NCBI GenBank assembly: GCA_026392515.1
Contig: JAPLBY010000011.1
Location: forward strand, 81,311-145,310
Direction of reading: 5' to 3'
Length of the DNA stretch: 64,000 nucleotides
DNA from: Actinomycetota bacterium
Lineage (GTDB): Bacteria; Actinomycetota; Actinomycetes; S36-B12; UBA5976
Every line of letters begins with the position of its first letter. Position 1 is the stretch's first letter. A program made the translations under genes and the position numbers. Shown piece after piece: positions 46,237-55,679 of this stretch. Under the pieces are notes generated by a model, which had not been told where the DNA came from, did not search any database, and was given only the letters and a program-made list of their open reading frames with translations.

Positions 46237-47019
46237 GTGGTTGAAAAGAATCAAGATTTCCCTCGCGCGTGGGTCGAGTTTGTTGATCCCGAGGATGACA
46301 CTAATTTGTATCGTTGCGATCTGACCTGGTTAACAAGTCGCTGGACTTGTATCTGGGGAAATGGTTGTAAAGGTATCGATAAAGAAAATCCTGACGTTGG
46401 TTGTTGCAACCTGGGCGCCCACATCGCCGACAAAGAAGATTTCAAAAACACCAAGAAGCATGCTGCGATGCTGACTCCTGACATTTGGCAGAACTATTCC
46501 GAGGGTCATGGGAACGGAATGTTTGAAAAAGACGATGACGGCGCAAAGAAAACTCGCGCCTTCAACGGTGCTTGCATCTTCCACAATCGCAATGATTTTG
46601 AGGGTGGCGACGGCTGTTCGCTTCACATCCTTGCCGGTCAAATGGGTGTAAATCCGTTAGTGACAAAGCCACAAGTTTGTTGGGAACTTCCAATTCGCCG
46701 GACGTTTGAAGAAGTTAAGCGTCCAGACGATGTAGACATCATCGTTATTGGAATTGAAGAGTACAACCGACGTGGTTGGGGTCCTGGCGGCGAAGACTTG
46801 GATTGGTACTGCACAACTGCGACTGAAGCTCATGTTGGAGCTCGCGCGGTTTACCAGTCCTACGAACCAGAGCTAACAGCGCTGATGGGTAAAAAGGCTT
46901 ACAAGATATTGGCAGAGCACTGTGCGGCACGCGAAGAAATGATTGCTGCTGCGCGCGCATCAGATAACACTCGCGCCATCAAGTACCTAGCTATCCACCC
47001 AGCAACGCCTAAATCCTAA
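46237..47019 (+). CDS. Conserved Cys-rich protein, putative metal or Fe-S binding
   Basis: This 260-residue protein has cysteines at 27, 38, 44, 56, 57, 113, 127, 148 and 192, grouped as WTCIWGNGC, VGCCNLG, GACIFHN, DGCSLH and QVCWELP. The pattern recalls YkgJ/DUF3109-type Cys-rich proteins, which are thought to hold zinc or an iron-sulfur cluster, but I do not recognise a specific family. There is no signal peptide or membrane segment, so it should be cytosolic. It starts with GTG and is expressed alone between Ppx/GppA and radA. Function unknown. Confidence 0.8.
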   Translation: MVEKNQDFPRAWVEFVDPEDDTNLYRCDLTWLTSRWTCIWGNGCKGIDKENPDVGCCNLGAHIADKEDFKNTKKHAAMLTPDIWQNYSEGHGNGMFEKDDDGAKKTRAFNGACIFHNRNDFEGGDGCSLHILAGQMGVNPLVTKPQVCWELPIRRTFEEVKRPDDVDIIVIGIEEYNRRGWGPGGEDLDWYCTTATEAHVGARAVYQSYEPELTALMGKKAYKILAEHCAAREEMIAAARASDNTRAIKYLAIHPATPKS

Positions 47020-47087
47020 GCTGCTATTCACAGGCGATTAAGTTCACCAATACCGCACCAAAAGGTACGGCTGTCGGTGTGGGCGCG

Positions 47088-47093
47088 TAACCT
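47088..47093 (+). promoter_or_regulatory. -10 box of radA, leaderless
   Basis: TAACCT ends 6 nt before the radA ATG at 47100. The AAGG that follows is too close to act as a normal ribosome binding site. Confidence 0.5.
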
Positions 47094-47099
47094 AAGGTC

Positions 47100-48473
47100 A
47101 TGGCTAAAGCAGTTCGCGCATCATATCAGTGCACCGAGTGTGGGTGGACTGGCCACAAATGGGTTGGTCGATGCCCTGAATGCCAAGCGTGGAGTTCAGT
47201 TACTGAATCTTCAGTTGCGGCAAGTAGCGCTGGATTGCGAACTTCAACTGCAGGTGTGGCACCTGGGAAGCCGGCTCGGCCGGTAAAAGAAATCCCACTT
47301 GGCGAAGTTGAGCGAACCTCAACTGGGATCGAAGAATTTGATCGCGTACTTGGTGGTGGATTAGTTGCTGGCCAATGCGTCTTGCTAGCTGGCGAGCCTG
47401 GTGTTGGAAAATCAACTCTGTTACTTGAAGCCGCAGATAAGTTTGCCCGCGCATCTGGTAAACCACGAAAAGTTTTATACATCTCTGGTGAAGAGTCCGC
47501 GGAACAAATCGGAATCCGGGCCCGGCGCATTGGAGTTAATGCCGACACATTACTTATCGCCGATGAAACTGACTTAGCAGTTCTGCTTGGACACGTTGAA
47601 GAAGTAGATCCAGACTTACTAATCGTCGACAGTGTGCAAACGATTGCATCAGCAGAACTAGATGGCCGTGCTGGCGGCGTCGCCCAGGTGCATGAAGTTA
47701 CTCAGGTTTTAACTCGGGCCGCTAAAGGTCGCCGGATGCCGCTATTACTAATTGGTCAGTCCACGCGCGATAACTCAGTTGCCGGACCTCGCTCACTCGA
47801 GCACTTGGTCGATACCGTTCTAACTTTCGAAGGAGACCGTGGGACTCCACTTCGATTACTGCGCGCGAACAAGAACCGATACGGGCCTGCCGATGAGGTT
47901 GCCTGTTTCGAACAAGCTGACGATGGCTTGCGACAAGTTACTGACCCGTCTGCCTTGTTTAGGTCACAACGCGACCAAGCCATCCCTGGAACTTGCATCG
48001 CTATCACGCTCGAAGGTCGACGTGCCTTACTAGTTGAGGTTCAAGCACTGACCACAACTAGCCCGGGAAACAACCCAATGCGCCGGACCACCGGATTTGA
48101 TAACGCTCGGGCAGCCATGTTGATTGCGGTGACTGAGCGGGCAGCTCGACTAAAACTCTGGGACAAGGACGTCTATTTGGCCACTGTCGCAGGCGCCAAG
48201 ATCTCAGATCCAGGTGCGGACTTGGCCATGTGTTTGGCCATTACTTCGGCGGCCCGAGATTCGGCTTTGCCAATTGACCTTGTTGCAATTGGTGAAGTTG
48301 CTCTAAGCGGTGACGTACGCCCAGTCCCGGGCATGAATCAGCGTTTGAGCGAAGCTGCCCGGATCGGATTCAAAACTGCGCTGGTGCCAAAAAGCACCCG
48401 ACTGCCATCGGGGGTCAAAGGCCTTCGATTGATCGAGGTCGGCTCGCTAACCGATGCGATAAACGCAATCTAA
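47100..48473 (+). CDS. radA: DNA repair protein RadA (Sms)
   Basis: This 457-residue RecA-like ATPase drives branch migration in recombination. It has an N-terminal zinc finger (CTECGWTGHKWVGRCPEC), Walker A GEPGVGKST at about residues 98-106, the RadA-specific KNRYG motif and a C-terminal Lon-protease-like domain without protease activity. It precedes disA by 73 bp, a pairing conserved in actinobacteria and firmicutes. Confidence 0.97.
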   Translation: MAKAVRASYQCTECGWTGHKWVGRCPECQAWSSVTESSVAASSAGLRTSTAGVAPGKPARPVKEIPLGEVERTSTGIEEFDRVLGGGLVAGQCVLLAGEPGVGKSTLLLEAADKFARASGKPRKVLYISGEESAEQIGIRARRIGVNADTLLIADETDLAVLLGHVEEVDPDLLIVDSVQTIASAELDGRAGGVAQVHEVTQVLTRAAKGRRMPLLLIGQSTRDNSVAGPRSLEHLVDTVLTFEGDRGTPLRLLRANKNRYGPADEVACFEQADDGLRQVTDPSALFRSQRDQAIPGTCIAITLEGRRALLVEVQALTTTSPGNNPMRRTTGFDNARAAMLIAVTERAARLKLWDKDVYLATVAGAKISDPGADLAMCLAITSAARDSALPIDLVAIGEVALSGDVRPVPGMNQRLSEAARIGFKTALVPKSTRLPSGVKGLRLIEVGSLTDAINAI

Positions 48474-48546
48474 ATTCTTTGCCAATCCTGTAAATTTCTT
48501 GAGTTCGGTCGTAGACTCAACACAACTCCAGTGAGAAAGAACCTTC

Positions 48547-49638
48547 GTGGCAACCAAAGAGCAAGTTAACTCTGCTGAATTATTGAGATCTGTTTTGGCA
48601 CAAGTTGCCCCCGGCACGGAGTTGCGTGACGGCTTAGAAAGAATCCTGCGAGGCAACACCGGTGCCCTAATCGTGTTGGGTCAAGACCGAATCATTAACA
48701 CAATTAGTAGCGGTGGGTTCGATGTAAACATTGACTTCACTGCCACGAGACTTCGTGAACTTGCAAAAATGGACGGCGCCGTTGTCTGCGATCGGGATGC
48801 AACCAAAATTATTTCAGCTGCAGTTCAATTGCTACCTGATCCTTCAATTCCAACAAATGAACAAGGCACTCGCCATCGCACTGCCGATCGTGTTTCGCGG
48901 CAATCAAACTTGCCAGTGATTAGCGTCAGTAAGTCGATGCGAATCATTGCGCTTTACCTTGATGGTCGACGTTATGTGCTGGAAGATTCCGCAACTATTC
49001 TTTCCAAAGCAAATCAAGCGCTGGCAACTTTAGAACGTTACCGAGCTCGACTAGATGAAGTTGCCGGTTCACTTTCCACAATGGAAATTGAAGATTTGGT
49101 TACAACTCGTGATGTTGCCACCGTGGTGCAGCGCCATGAAATGGTGCGACGGATTTCGAGTGAAATTTCTGCGTACGTTGTTGAACTTGGAACTGATGGT
49201 CGTTTACTTTCGCTACAACTTGAAGAATTAGTTTCTGGTACTGCGGCTGATCTTGGCTTTATTATTCGTGACTACATGCCAACTGGCGGCCGAAAAGCCA
49301 ATAAAGCCGGGGGAATTCTGGATGGAATTGCTGCGATTGATGCGGCATCGCTCTTGGATGTTTCAAATATTGCGGAAGTAATTGGGCTGCCGAGTGACAC
49401 TGAATCCCTAGATAACACAGTGCATCCGCGTGGATTCAGGTTGCTTGCAAAGGTGCCAAGACTTCCAGAACAGATCTTTGAAAACTTGATTCAACACTTC
49501 GGCAGTCTTCAGCATTTGCTGTCAGCATCTGCTGAAGAACTTCGCGATGTTGAAGGTGTTGGTGAAACTCGCGCTAGGGCGATTCGGGAAAACTTGTCTC
49601 GCGTTGCCGAAGCTAGTTTGCTTGAGCGCTACGTTTAA
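48547..49638 (+). CDS. disA: DNA integrity scanning diadenylate cyclase
   Basis: This 363-residue protein makes cyclic di-AMP from ATP and scans DNA for branched structures. The N-terminal DAC domain has the DGA and RHRTA motifs (KMDGAVVC and GTRHRTADR); the middle is helical; the C-terminus has the helix-hairpin-helix LRDVEGVGETRARAIRENL. The start is a GTG at 48547, with a TAGACT -10-like box at 48512-48517. Confidence 0.96.
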   Translation: MATKEQVNSAELLRSVLAQVAPGTELRDGLERILRGNTGALIVLGQDRIINTISSGGFDVNIDFTATRLRELAKMDGAVVCDRDATKIISAAVQLLPDPSIPTNEQGTRHRTADRVSRQSNLPVISVSKSMRIIALYLDGRRYVLEDSATILSKANQALATLERYRARLDEVAGSLSTMEIEDLVTTRDVATVVQRHEMVRRISSEISAYVVELGTDGRLLSLQLEELVSGTAADLGFIIRDYMPTGGRKANKAGGILDGIAAIDAASLLDVSNIAEVIGLPSDTESLDNTVHPRGFRLLAKVPRLPEQIFENLIQHFGSLQHLLSASAEELRDVEGVGETRARAIRENLSRVAEASLLERYV

Positions 49639-49648
49639 TTCCAGTTAA

Positions 49649-50368
49649 CTACTGAACTACGAACTTAACGCCATCACTATTTAGACTGGAGTTTCTGCCG
49701 TGCGCCCAATAAGCACCTGGATCAGCCATGTTTGTAACTTTGCAACCAGTTGAAGTTTGCTTTCCAATCCACACAACTTTCACACTCCACTCCTGTCCCG
49801 GGGCAAGTTCAACTAAGTCCTTTTCGGTGTTTGGATTGCAATGATCAGTTGACCAAATTAATGCTGGGCCAGAGATTACTGTGACTTCATTCGCGCCACT
49901 GCCAACATCGCGCTTGCAAGTTTTTGCCGAAATATTCTTCACAACCATGTTGATGTGAACGCCTTCACCGACTGCGGTGGTTTCTCTATCTACTTCGACC
50001 CGAACTGAAGTATCTGCATCAGAGCATTCTCCCTCTGCAACAGCTGGCACGGTAGGTTGTGCGGTTGGCTGCAGAATTTCTGGAGTTGGCGAGGCCGCTA
50101 CGACACTTGGAAGCGGAGTGGCAACTGCAGCCTCTGCGGTTGGCGCTACCGAAGCAGCAACCGGAGCTGGATCTTCACCGCCAGTAAAGCTGCGAACTAG
50201 AACAATCAAAGTGACTAAAGCGGCAAGTCCAAACATTAGGCGTCGTCGCCAATAGACCACTGGTTCTTCTGGTCCTACTGGATGCACAACGCCGGTCACA
50301 TATTTAAGGTATTCAGCAAATGGCTCAATCTGCCTTAGGCGCGAGCAAGTTCCCAAATTTGGACACAA
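49649..50368 (-). CDS. Single-pass membrane protein with outside beta-type domain, start uncertain
   Basis: This protein of up to 239 residues has a short cytosolic segment, a basic WRRRLM stop, one transmembrane helix (about residues 45-60), a long Ala/Pro/Thr linker (about 65-110) and an outside domain of about 120 residues with four Cys that could form two disulfides. I recognise no family. The only full-length start is TTG at 50368, directly beside the hairpin at 50371-50404; GTG codons at 50299 or nearby are plausible alternatives. The stop faces disA with 10 bp between. Confidence 0.65.
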   Translation of the reverse strand: MCPNLGTCSRLRQIEPFAEYLKYVTGVVHPVGPEEPVVYWRRRLMFGLAALVTLIVLVRSFTGGEDPAPVAASVAPTAEAAVATPLPSVVAASPTPEILQPTAQPTVPAVAEGECSDADTSVRVEVDRETTAVGEGVHINMVVKNISAKTCKRDVGSGANEVTVISGPALIWSTDHCNPNTEKDLVELAPGQEWSVKVVWIGKQTSTGCKVTNMADPGAYWAHGRNSSLNSDGVKFVVQ

Positions 50369-50370
50369 AT

Positions 50371-50404
50371 AGAAATGGGCTACCGTTTCCGGCAGCCCAT
50401 TTCT
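50371..50404 (-). terminator. Hairpin terminator after the permease gene
   Basis: AGAAATGGGCTACCG pairs with CGGCAGCCCATTTCT around a TTTC loop, a 15-bp stem with one mismatch. It lies 12 bp after the permease stop. The T-run is poor (ATTTGTGT on the minus strand; ATTTGATTTG on the plus strand), but the stem is strong and nothing else explains it. Confidence 0.65.
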
Positions 50405-50415
50405 ATTTGATTTGA

Positions 50416-51930
50416 CTAGCTAACGAGATCCTTAATGGCCTCATCATTTTCCTTGCGAGCTACACCAATTAGGTATCCAACTACAAGTGCAATGAATGGA
50501 ATTGCCATTAATACCGTTCCGGTCATACTTTGTGCCCATGCGGTAACGGTTGGATCTACATCCGGTGCCGTAGTTCCCGCAAGCAATGCAAAGCGTGACA
50601 TAAGTAGGTATTCACCAAATGCCAAGCCAAGCGCCGCGAGTACTGGTGCAATTACGCGTGTGAATAAACCTTCATCAAGCTTGTTCTTAGCAAAGAACAC
50701 GATAACTGCGATACTGACCAAGATTTCAACCAACACAATTGCAATAACTGCAGTTGCGCTCATCCAATAGAACAAGTTCAAAATTGGATCAAGGGCGTTG
50801 ACCTGGAAGTACAGGATCACTGCTATTGCAAGAACGGAAGTAACAATCGCTGCATTCTGTGGAGCGCCACGACCATTAACTTTTGCCATCGACTTTGGCA
50901 GAACGCCGCCGCGACCCATTGCGTACAGGTAGCGACTTGCAGAGTTCTGGAAAGCTACGGTAGCTGCGAACAGGCTAGAAAGAATTAACCAGCCCATTAG
51001 AGTTCCTAGCCAAGTGCCCACGTATGTATTTGCAACTGTGATCAAAACATTTGCTGGGTTTGCTAATGGGACACCCTCAACGGTGGACCATTCAACTGTC
51101 TTATTGACAGCTTCTGTTGCACCCATTGCGGTAATCATTGCAAATGTCACCATTACAAACACTGCAGTGATGATTCCGACTGCTAGGTAAGTAGCGCGCG
51201 GTACTGTGCGTTTTGGATCTTTGGATTCTTCACCATAAATTGCAGTTGCTTCGAATCCGATGAAGGAGGCGAAAGCGAAGGCAAACGCGATACCAGCAGT
51301 ACCTACCAAACCACCTGCGAAAATACTGCTCGGCGAGAATGAGGCTGCTAAGTTCCAGCCTTCTGGGCCACCATCAACTAGGACAGCCAATGAAGTAATA
51401 ACTAACGAAGCCATCTCAGCAATCATTAGAACGCCAAGTACCTTTGCGCCAACATCAACGCTGAGTAGCGATAACACGGTAGCAATTGCTAGAGCAATTA
51501 ATGCCCAGATGTACCAAGCCAAATCGATGCCAAATTGGGCAGACATTTGTCCAGCCATAACCGCGCCGAAGAAGCCATAGATGGCCCACTGCACAGTCAG
51601 GTAAGCAACCATAGATACCAATGCGGAACCAACGCCAGCATTAGTTCCTAATCCGCGACCTACGTATGCAAAGAATGCACCAGCGTTTGTGACGCGATGT
51701 GTCATCGCTGCATAACCAACGCTGAATAGAAGAAGAACAAGACCAACCAGCAAGTATGCGCCTGGGGTGCCTGATCCACTACCTAGAACAATTGCAACTG
51801 GTGCAGCGCCGGTCATACCGGCAAGTGGTGCAGCAGCAGCTACAACGAAGAAGACAATGCCAAGAACACCGATGGTGCCTTTATGCAAACCTTCCTTTTG
51901 TGTTACATGACCAGAATCATGTGTTGCCAT
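50416..51930 (-). CDS. APC-family amino acid/amine permease
   Basis: This 504-residue protein has about 12 hydrophobic segments and the APC hallmark first helix with VFFVVAAAAPLAGMTGAAP (unwound Gly-rich part) and GFEATAIYGEESKDPKRTVPRA. Relatives transport amino acids, GABA or polyamines. It stands at the edge of the gamma-glutamylation cluster, next to a P450 and two genes away from a ligase, which makes an amine or amino-acid substrate of that pathway a reasonable inference. A good RBS (GGAGGAG-type) precedes the ATG at 51930. Confidence 0.9.
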   Translation of the reverse strand: MATHDSGHVTQKEGLHKGTIGVLGIVFFVVAAAAPLAGMTGAAPVAIVLGSGSGTPGAYLLVGLVLLLFSVGYAAMTHRVTNAGAFFAYVGRGLGTNAGVGSALVSMVAYLTVQWAIYGFFGAVMAGQMSAQFGIDLAWYIWALIALAIATVLSLLSVDVGAKVLGVLMIAEMASLVITSLAVLVDGGPEGWNLAASFSPSSIFAGGLVGTAGIAFAFAFASFIGFEATAIYGEESKDPKRTVPRATYLAVGIITAVFVMVTFAMITAMGATEAVNKTVEWSTVEGVPLANPANVLITVANTYVGTWLGTLMGWLILSSLFAATVAFQNSASRYLYAMGRGGVLPKSMAKVNGRGAPQNAAIVTSVLAIAVILYFQVNALDPILNLFYWMSATAVIAIVLVEILVSIAVIVFFAKNKLDEGLFTRVIAPVLAALGLAFGEYLLMSRFALLAGTTAPDVDPTVTAWAQSMTGTVLMAIPFIALVVGYLIGVARKENDEAIKDLVS

Positions 51931-51964
51931 GGGCTCCTCCTAGAGTCCTTCACTTGCAGCTTTC

Positions 51965-51987
51965 GTTGCTTGCGCGATGCAAGCAAC
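51965..51987 (-). terminator. Perfect 9-bp hairpin after the second P450 gene
   Basis: GTTGCTTGC and GCAAGCAAC form a perfect 9-bp stem with a 5-nt loop, 10 bp past the P450 stop and 35 bp before the permease start. It probably ends the ADH-P450 transcript. The T-run is absent, so it could also act as a barrier or processing site. Confidence 0.55.
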
Positions 51988-51996
51988 TTGTGTTGC

Positions 51997-53241
51997 TCAT
52001 CCACCCTGCTTAACGCGGGCTGGAAGACTTAAAACCCCATTCACAAAATTCGAACGGGTCCTAACGATATTTCCAGTTCTTTCCAGAAAAATCCGTCTTT
52101 TTCGCATTTCTTCCAACAAAATCTTTATCTCGAGTCTGGCTAATGAGGCTCCAATGCAGTGATGTGGGCCTTGGGCGCCAAAAGCTAGGTGCTTTGGGCG
52201 TGTCGGCCGAGAAACGTCGAATTTAAGGGGATTTTCGAAGAATTCTTCATCAAAGTTCGATGAGGCGTACCACATGACAACCTTGTCGCCAGCTGCAATT
52301 GGGTTGCCCGCGATCTCGGTGTCCTTAGTTGCGGTGCGACGGAAATGCAGGACTGGGGTGGCATACCGGATGATTTCTTCGACTGCGCTTTCCAGTAGAT
52401 GTGGATTGTCATAAAACTTTTGCAACTGATCTGGGTTGTCCATAAATGCATGTAAGCCATTTGAGATTGCTGTTCGGGTTGTTTCATTTCCAGCGAATAC
52501 TAAAACTTGGAAAAAGTTTGCGAATTCAGTTTCAGTCAAATGCTCGCCATCAACTTGAGAATGAACCAGGGTGCTAACAACATCCTCATGCGGATTAGCG
52601 CGTCTTTCATCGCCTAGTTTGCGTCCATATTCAAAGAGTGCGAATGCTGCTGGGCTATTGAATGGTAAAAGCTCGAGTGGAGTTTTATTCCCATAAGCAT
52701 CTGGTACCAGCGGCTCACCCGTTGTGCCCTCAACTAAGTGATCACTGAGCTCAACCATGTAGGCGGTATCTTCACTAGGTACGCCAAGAATGTTTACAAT
52801 CACTTGAATTGGAAGGGGCGATGATATTGCGGTAACCAAATCCACATTCGAATCATTAACTGCAGCATCGAGAAGTGTGCCAGCGATCTTGCGGGTAGCT
52901 GCCTCATAATCTGCAACTTTGCGCAAAGTAAACGGAGGCATTGCCAGTTTGCGCAATCGGGCATGGATCGGCGGATCACTTTCAATAATGGAGCGTCTGG
53001 CCTCCATGGCTTCATCCGACAGATCCCAAAGATTTACCATTTTCTTTGCAGATGAAAAAGTTTCCCAGTCCCTGGTTACTTGAATGATGTCGTTGTATCG
53101 GGTTACTGCCCAGAAGTCACCGTCCGCATACTCGTGACGATAAACCGGAGCATTGTGTCGCATCCACCTAAATGTTTCGTGGGGAATCCCTTGCTCATAA
53201 ATTGCGGGATCAACAATGTTGATCGCTTCAGTGATGGTCAT
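51997..53241 (-). CDS. Cytochrome P450, paralogue of the one at 60829
   Basis: This 414-residue P450 has the I-helix AGNETT at residues 250-255, ExxR at E289-R292 and the heme motif FGAQGPHHCIG with Cys362. It is alike along its length to the P450 at 60829-62079 (for example the shared segments before MEAR[RK]S and HFRRTA[TS]KDT). Bacterial P450s of this kind hydroxylate or N-dealkylate small substrates and take electrons from a ferredoxin; the 3Fe-4S-type ferredoxin at 57627 is the likely donor. It lies 33 bp after the ADH gene in the same direction. Confidence 0.93.
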   Translation of the reverse strand: MTITEAINIVDPAIYEQGIPHETFRWMRHNAPVYRHEYADGDFWAVTRYNDIIQVTRDWETFSSAKKMVNLWDLSDEAMEARRSIIESDPPIHARLRKLAMPPFTLRKVADYEAATRKIAGTLLDAAVNDSNVDLVTAISSPLPIQVIVNILGVPSEDTAYMVELSDHLVEGTTGEPLVPDAYGNKTPLELLPFNSPAAFALFEYGRKLGDERRANPHEDVVSTLVHSQVDGEHLTETEFANFFQVLVFAGNETTRTAISNGLHAFMDNPDQLQKFYDNPHLLESAVEEIIRYATPVLHFRRTATKDTEIAGNPIAAGDKVVMWYASSNFDEEFFENPLKFDVSRPTRPKHLAFGAQGPHHCIGASLARLEIKILLEEMRKRRIFLERTGNIVRTRSNFVNGVLSLPARVKQGG

Positions 53242-53274
53242 AGTTTCTCCGAGTAATCATCTAGGGGTAAGCAT

Positions 53275-54237
53275 CTAGGGCACTAATGCAATTCGGCCGG
53301 CAACAGTTCCAGCAATAAGTCGTTCGTGAGCTTGTTGTGCGTCAGCAAGTGGAATTGCTTCAACGGAATGTTTCAATTCATGTTTGTTGGCCAGAGCCAA
53401 CAACTCACCCAGTTGGCCTTGGGTTCCCCAGATACTTGTCATGAACCGTGCTTCATGCGGCACAGCGCCAAAGCCAAACGGAATCCTGCCGCCAAATAGT
53501 CCCACTACAACTGCCACACCTTGACGCGCAACATGCTTTGCTACGAGCTCCAAAGTGCTTTGCGCGCCGACAAAGTCAATAACCGCATCAAAGGTGCCAT
53601 CAAGTGACTCAGGGACCGCCACGCCGTCTGCTCCGACTATCAAGGCACGTTCTAGTTTTTCACTCGACATGTCAGTTGCAATAACTTTCGCATCGGATTG
53701 CAGCTTTAGGAATTGAATTCCAAACTGCCCTAAGCCTCCAGCCCCAATAACTAAGACTCGACTTTTCTTATTCAATGTTGGAAGCGTGTGACTCACAGCG
53801 CGATAAGCGGTTAGTCCACCGCATGCAAGAGGTGCGGCTGAAACTGGATCTAGGTCTCCAAGCGGAACCAAATATGACTTATCTTTGATCAGCATTTTTT
53901 CGGCATAACCACCGTTGCGAAAAAGACCCGCTTCGGTAGCGTTTGGGCAAATCATTTCTTGGCCACTGGAACAAGCCCAGCAGTCTGACTTCAAACATCC
54001 CCAACATGGATAAACCATTACCGGACCAAGTTCGGCGTGAACACCAACTACTTCATGACCCATGATCATTGGCAAGGGGCTTGGATAGACGCCCTCAACA
54101 ACGTGCAAATCTGAATGGCACACTCCGCATGCCGTCACATCAATTAAGGTTTCGGAGCCACTTGGCGTTGGATCTGGGTAGTCCACATAATCAAGCGTTG
54201 CGCCCACTTCATTCAATACGACGGCTTTCACTGGCAT
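53275..54237 (-). CDS. Zinc-dependent alcohol dehydrogenase
   Basis: This 320-residue medium-chain dehydrogenase has the catalytic zinc ligands in ACGVCHSDLH and GHEVVG, a Cys-rich structural-zinc loop (CWGC ... DCWAC ... ICPN), and the Rossmann motif GAGGLGQFGIQ for NAD(P). It probably oxidises an alcohol made by a P450 to the aldehyde for the aldehyde dehydrogenase at 63498. It is divergent from the first ligase gene; a degenerate half of the MarR-type palindrome (TTCGTTAG) is at 54246-54253, 9 bp upstream. Confidence 0.92.
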   Translation of the reverse strand: MPVKAVVLNEVGATLDYVDYPDPTPSGSETLIDVTACGVCHSDLHVVEGVYPSPLPMIMGHEVVGVHAELGPVMVYPCWGCLKSDCWACSSGQEMICPNATEAGLFRNGGYAEKMLIKDKSYLVPLGDLDPVSAAPLACGGLTAYRAVSHTLPTLNKKSRVLVIGAGGLGQFGIQFLKLQSDAKVIATDMSSEKLERALIVGADGVAVPESLDGTFDAVIDFVGAQSTLELVAKHVARQGVAVVVGLFGGRIPFGFGAVPHEARFMTSIWGTQGQLGELLALANKHELKHSVEAIPLADAQQAHERLIAGTVAGRIALVP

Positions 54238-54351
54238 ACCTTTCTTTCGTTAGGTTCCAAATTAAATCAAAATCGAGGGTGAATCAGGCACATTCAGTTC
54301 AAATTGACATTATTCTTAACAAAAATCCAAAACCAGACTTTGGAGGAATTC

Positions 54352-55674
54352 GTGTCTCAGGCCCAATCAGATGAACTAAAGCACGTCGCAGAATTGTGCC
54401 AAAAACACAACATTCACACTGTCGAATGCATCATTGTCGATAACTGGGGTGTTCCTCGAGGAAAGCGCCTGCCAACCGAGCAATTCCTTCGCAACGAAGG
54501 TTATGGAATCGCAAACGTAGTGCACACCTGGCAGCCACGTTGCGAAATTGAAATTACTCCAGTTCAAGAAATTAAAGACATCCACGTGCAGCCAGATTTG
54601 AGTTCATTTCGAGTTGCCGGTTGGGCTGAAGGAATCGGTGTTGTGCTGTGCGATACCTACACCGCCGATACTCATCAACCAGTAGATATTGACCCAAGGC
54701 AGATGCTGAAAACAACTTTAAAGAAGTTTGCTGATTTGGGTTACTCAGTGAATGCAGCAACCGAGCTCGAGTTTTATCTTTTCAATCCAGATGGCACTCC
54801 GTTGTTCACTTCACTGCAGTGTTACGGAATCAATAAAGGTGCAGAGCTCGAACCAATAATTCTTGAAATTCGAGAAGCCTTAAGAAAGACTGGCATGTTG
54901 GTTGAGGCCAGCAATGTTGAGTACGGACCATCTCAAATCGAAATCAACTTGCGTTACAGCGAAGCCATGAAAATGGCGGACGATACTGTTTTGTACAAAT
55001 ACATCGTTCGCTTAGTTGCCCAAAAGCATGGGTTAGTCGCTAGCTTCATGGCAAAACCAATCTTGGGTGAATCTGGGTGCGGCATGCATGTACATCAAAG
55101 TTTGGTCACTAAAGATGGCAAGAATGCGTTTGATGCCAACGATGGAAAAGGTGTTCTTGATTCGGCTTTGATGGAAAAGTACCTCACTGGATTGATGGCT
55201 TACACCAAAGATTTACAGGTAGTTAATACTCCAACAATTAATGGTTACAAACGACTAGTGGATTACAGTTTCTCGCCAACACAAGTTACTTGGGGGCTAG
55301 ATAACCGACTAGTTGGCGTTCGATGCATCAATGGCGCAAAAGGTTCCAATCGCATTGAATGGCGTTGGGCTGCTGCAGATGCGCATCCTTACTTGGTTCT
55401 AAATGGCGCTCTTGCCGCTGGCTATGAAGGAATTACGAATGATTTGCCGTTGCCGGAAATGGTAACTGGTGACCCGCACCCTGAAGATAAATGGGATCGG
55501 CTTCCAAATCATCCAGCTGAGGCGATTGATAACTGGGAAGCGAGTGCCTTCGCACGACGTGCATTTAGTGATGCCTTCGTTGATATGTGGGCCGCGGTTC
55601 AGCGCGTTGAGTTAGCAACATTTGCATCACAAGTTACTGACTGGGAGCTGGCTCGCTATCGAGAAATAATCTAG
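54352..55674 (+). CDS. Glutamine-synthetase-like gamma-glutamyl-amine ligase, copy 1
   Basis: This 440-residue protein is a class I glutamine synthetase homologue. It keeps the ATP/metal stretches (TELEFYLFN, the GESGCGMHVHQSL substrate loop and the KRLVDYSFSPTQVTWGLDNR segment) but lacks the Tyr-containing adenylylation loop of true GlnA, and the ammonium-site region is altered. Such proteins (PuuA, IpuC, AtdA1, GlnA3-type) join glutamate to amines rather than ammonia. I start at the GTG at 54352, which has GGAGG at 54342-54346, not at the upstream ATG. It is followed after 5 bp by a class I amidotransferase-like hydrolase, a pairing also known from aniline degradation. Confidence 0.9.
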   Translation: MSQAQSDELKHVAELCQKHNIHTVECIIVDNWGVPRGKRLPTEQFLRNEGYGIANVVHTWQPRCEIEITPVQEIKDIHVQPDLSSFRVAGWAEGIGVVLCDTYTADTHQPVDIDPRQMLKTTLKKFADLGYSVNAATELEFYLFNPDGTPLFTSLQCYGINKGAELEPIILEIREALRKTGMLVEASNVEYGPSQIEINLRYSEAMKMADDTVLYKYIVRLVAQKHGLVASFMAKPILGESGCGMHVHQSLVTKDGKNAFDANDGKGVLDSALMEKYLTGLMAYTKDLQVVNTPTINGYKRLVDYSFSPTQVTWGLDNRLVGVRCINGAKGSNRIEWRWAAADAHPYLVLNGALAAGYEGITNDLPLPEMVTGDPHPEDKWDRLPNHPAEAIDNWEASAFARRAFSDAFVDMWAAVQRVELATFASQVTDWELARYREII

Positions 55675-55679
55675 TTCAC

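Noticed and set aside
47051..47074. Hairpin CCGCACC-AAAA-GGTACGG after the Cys-rich gene as a terminator
   Set aside because: Short stem with a mismatch and no T-run; it may be part of the radA promoter region.
54246..54265. Fifth copy of the MarR-type palindrome at the ADH/ligase 1 promoter
   Set aside because: Only the left arm TTCGTTAG matches well (12 of 20 positions overall), so it is not listed as a site.
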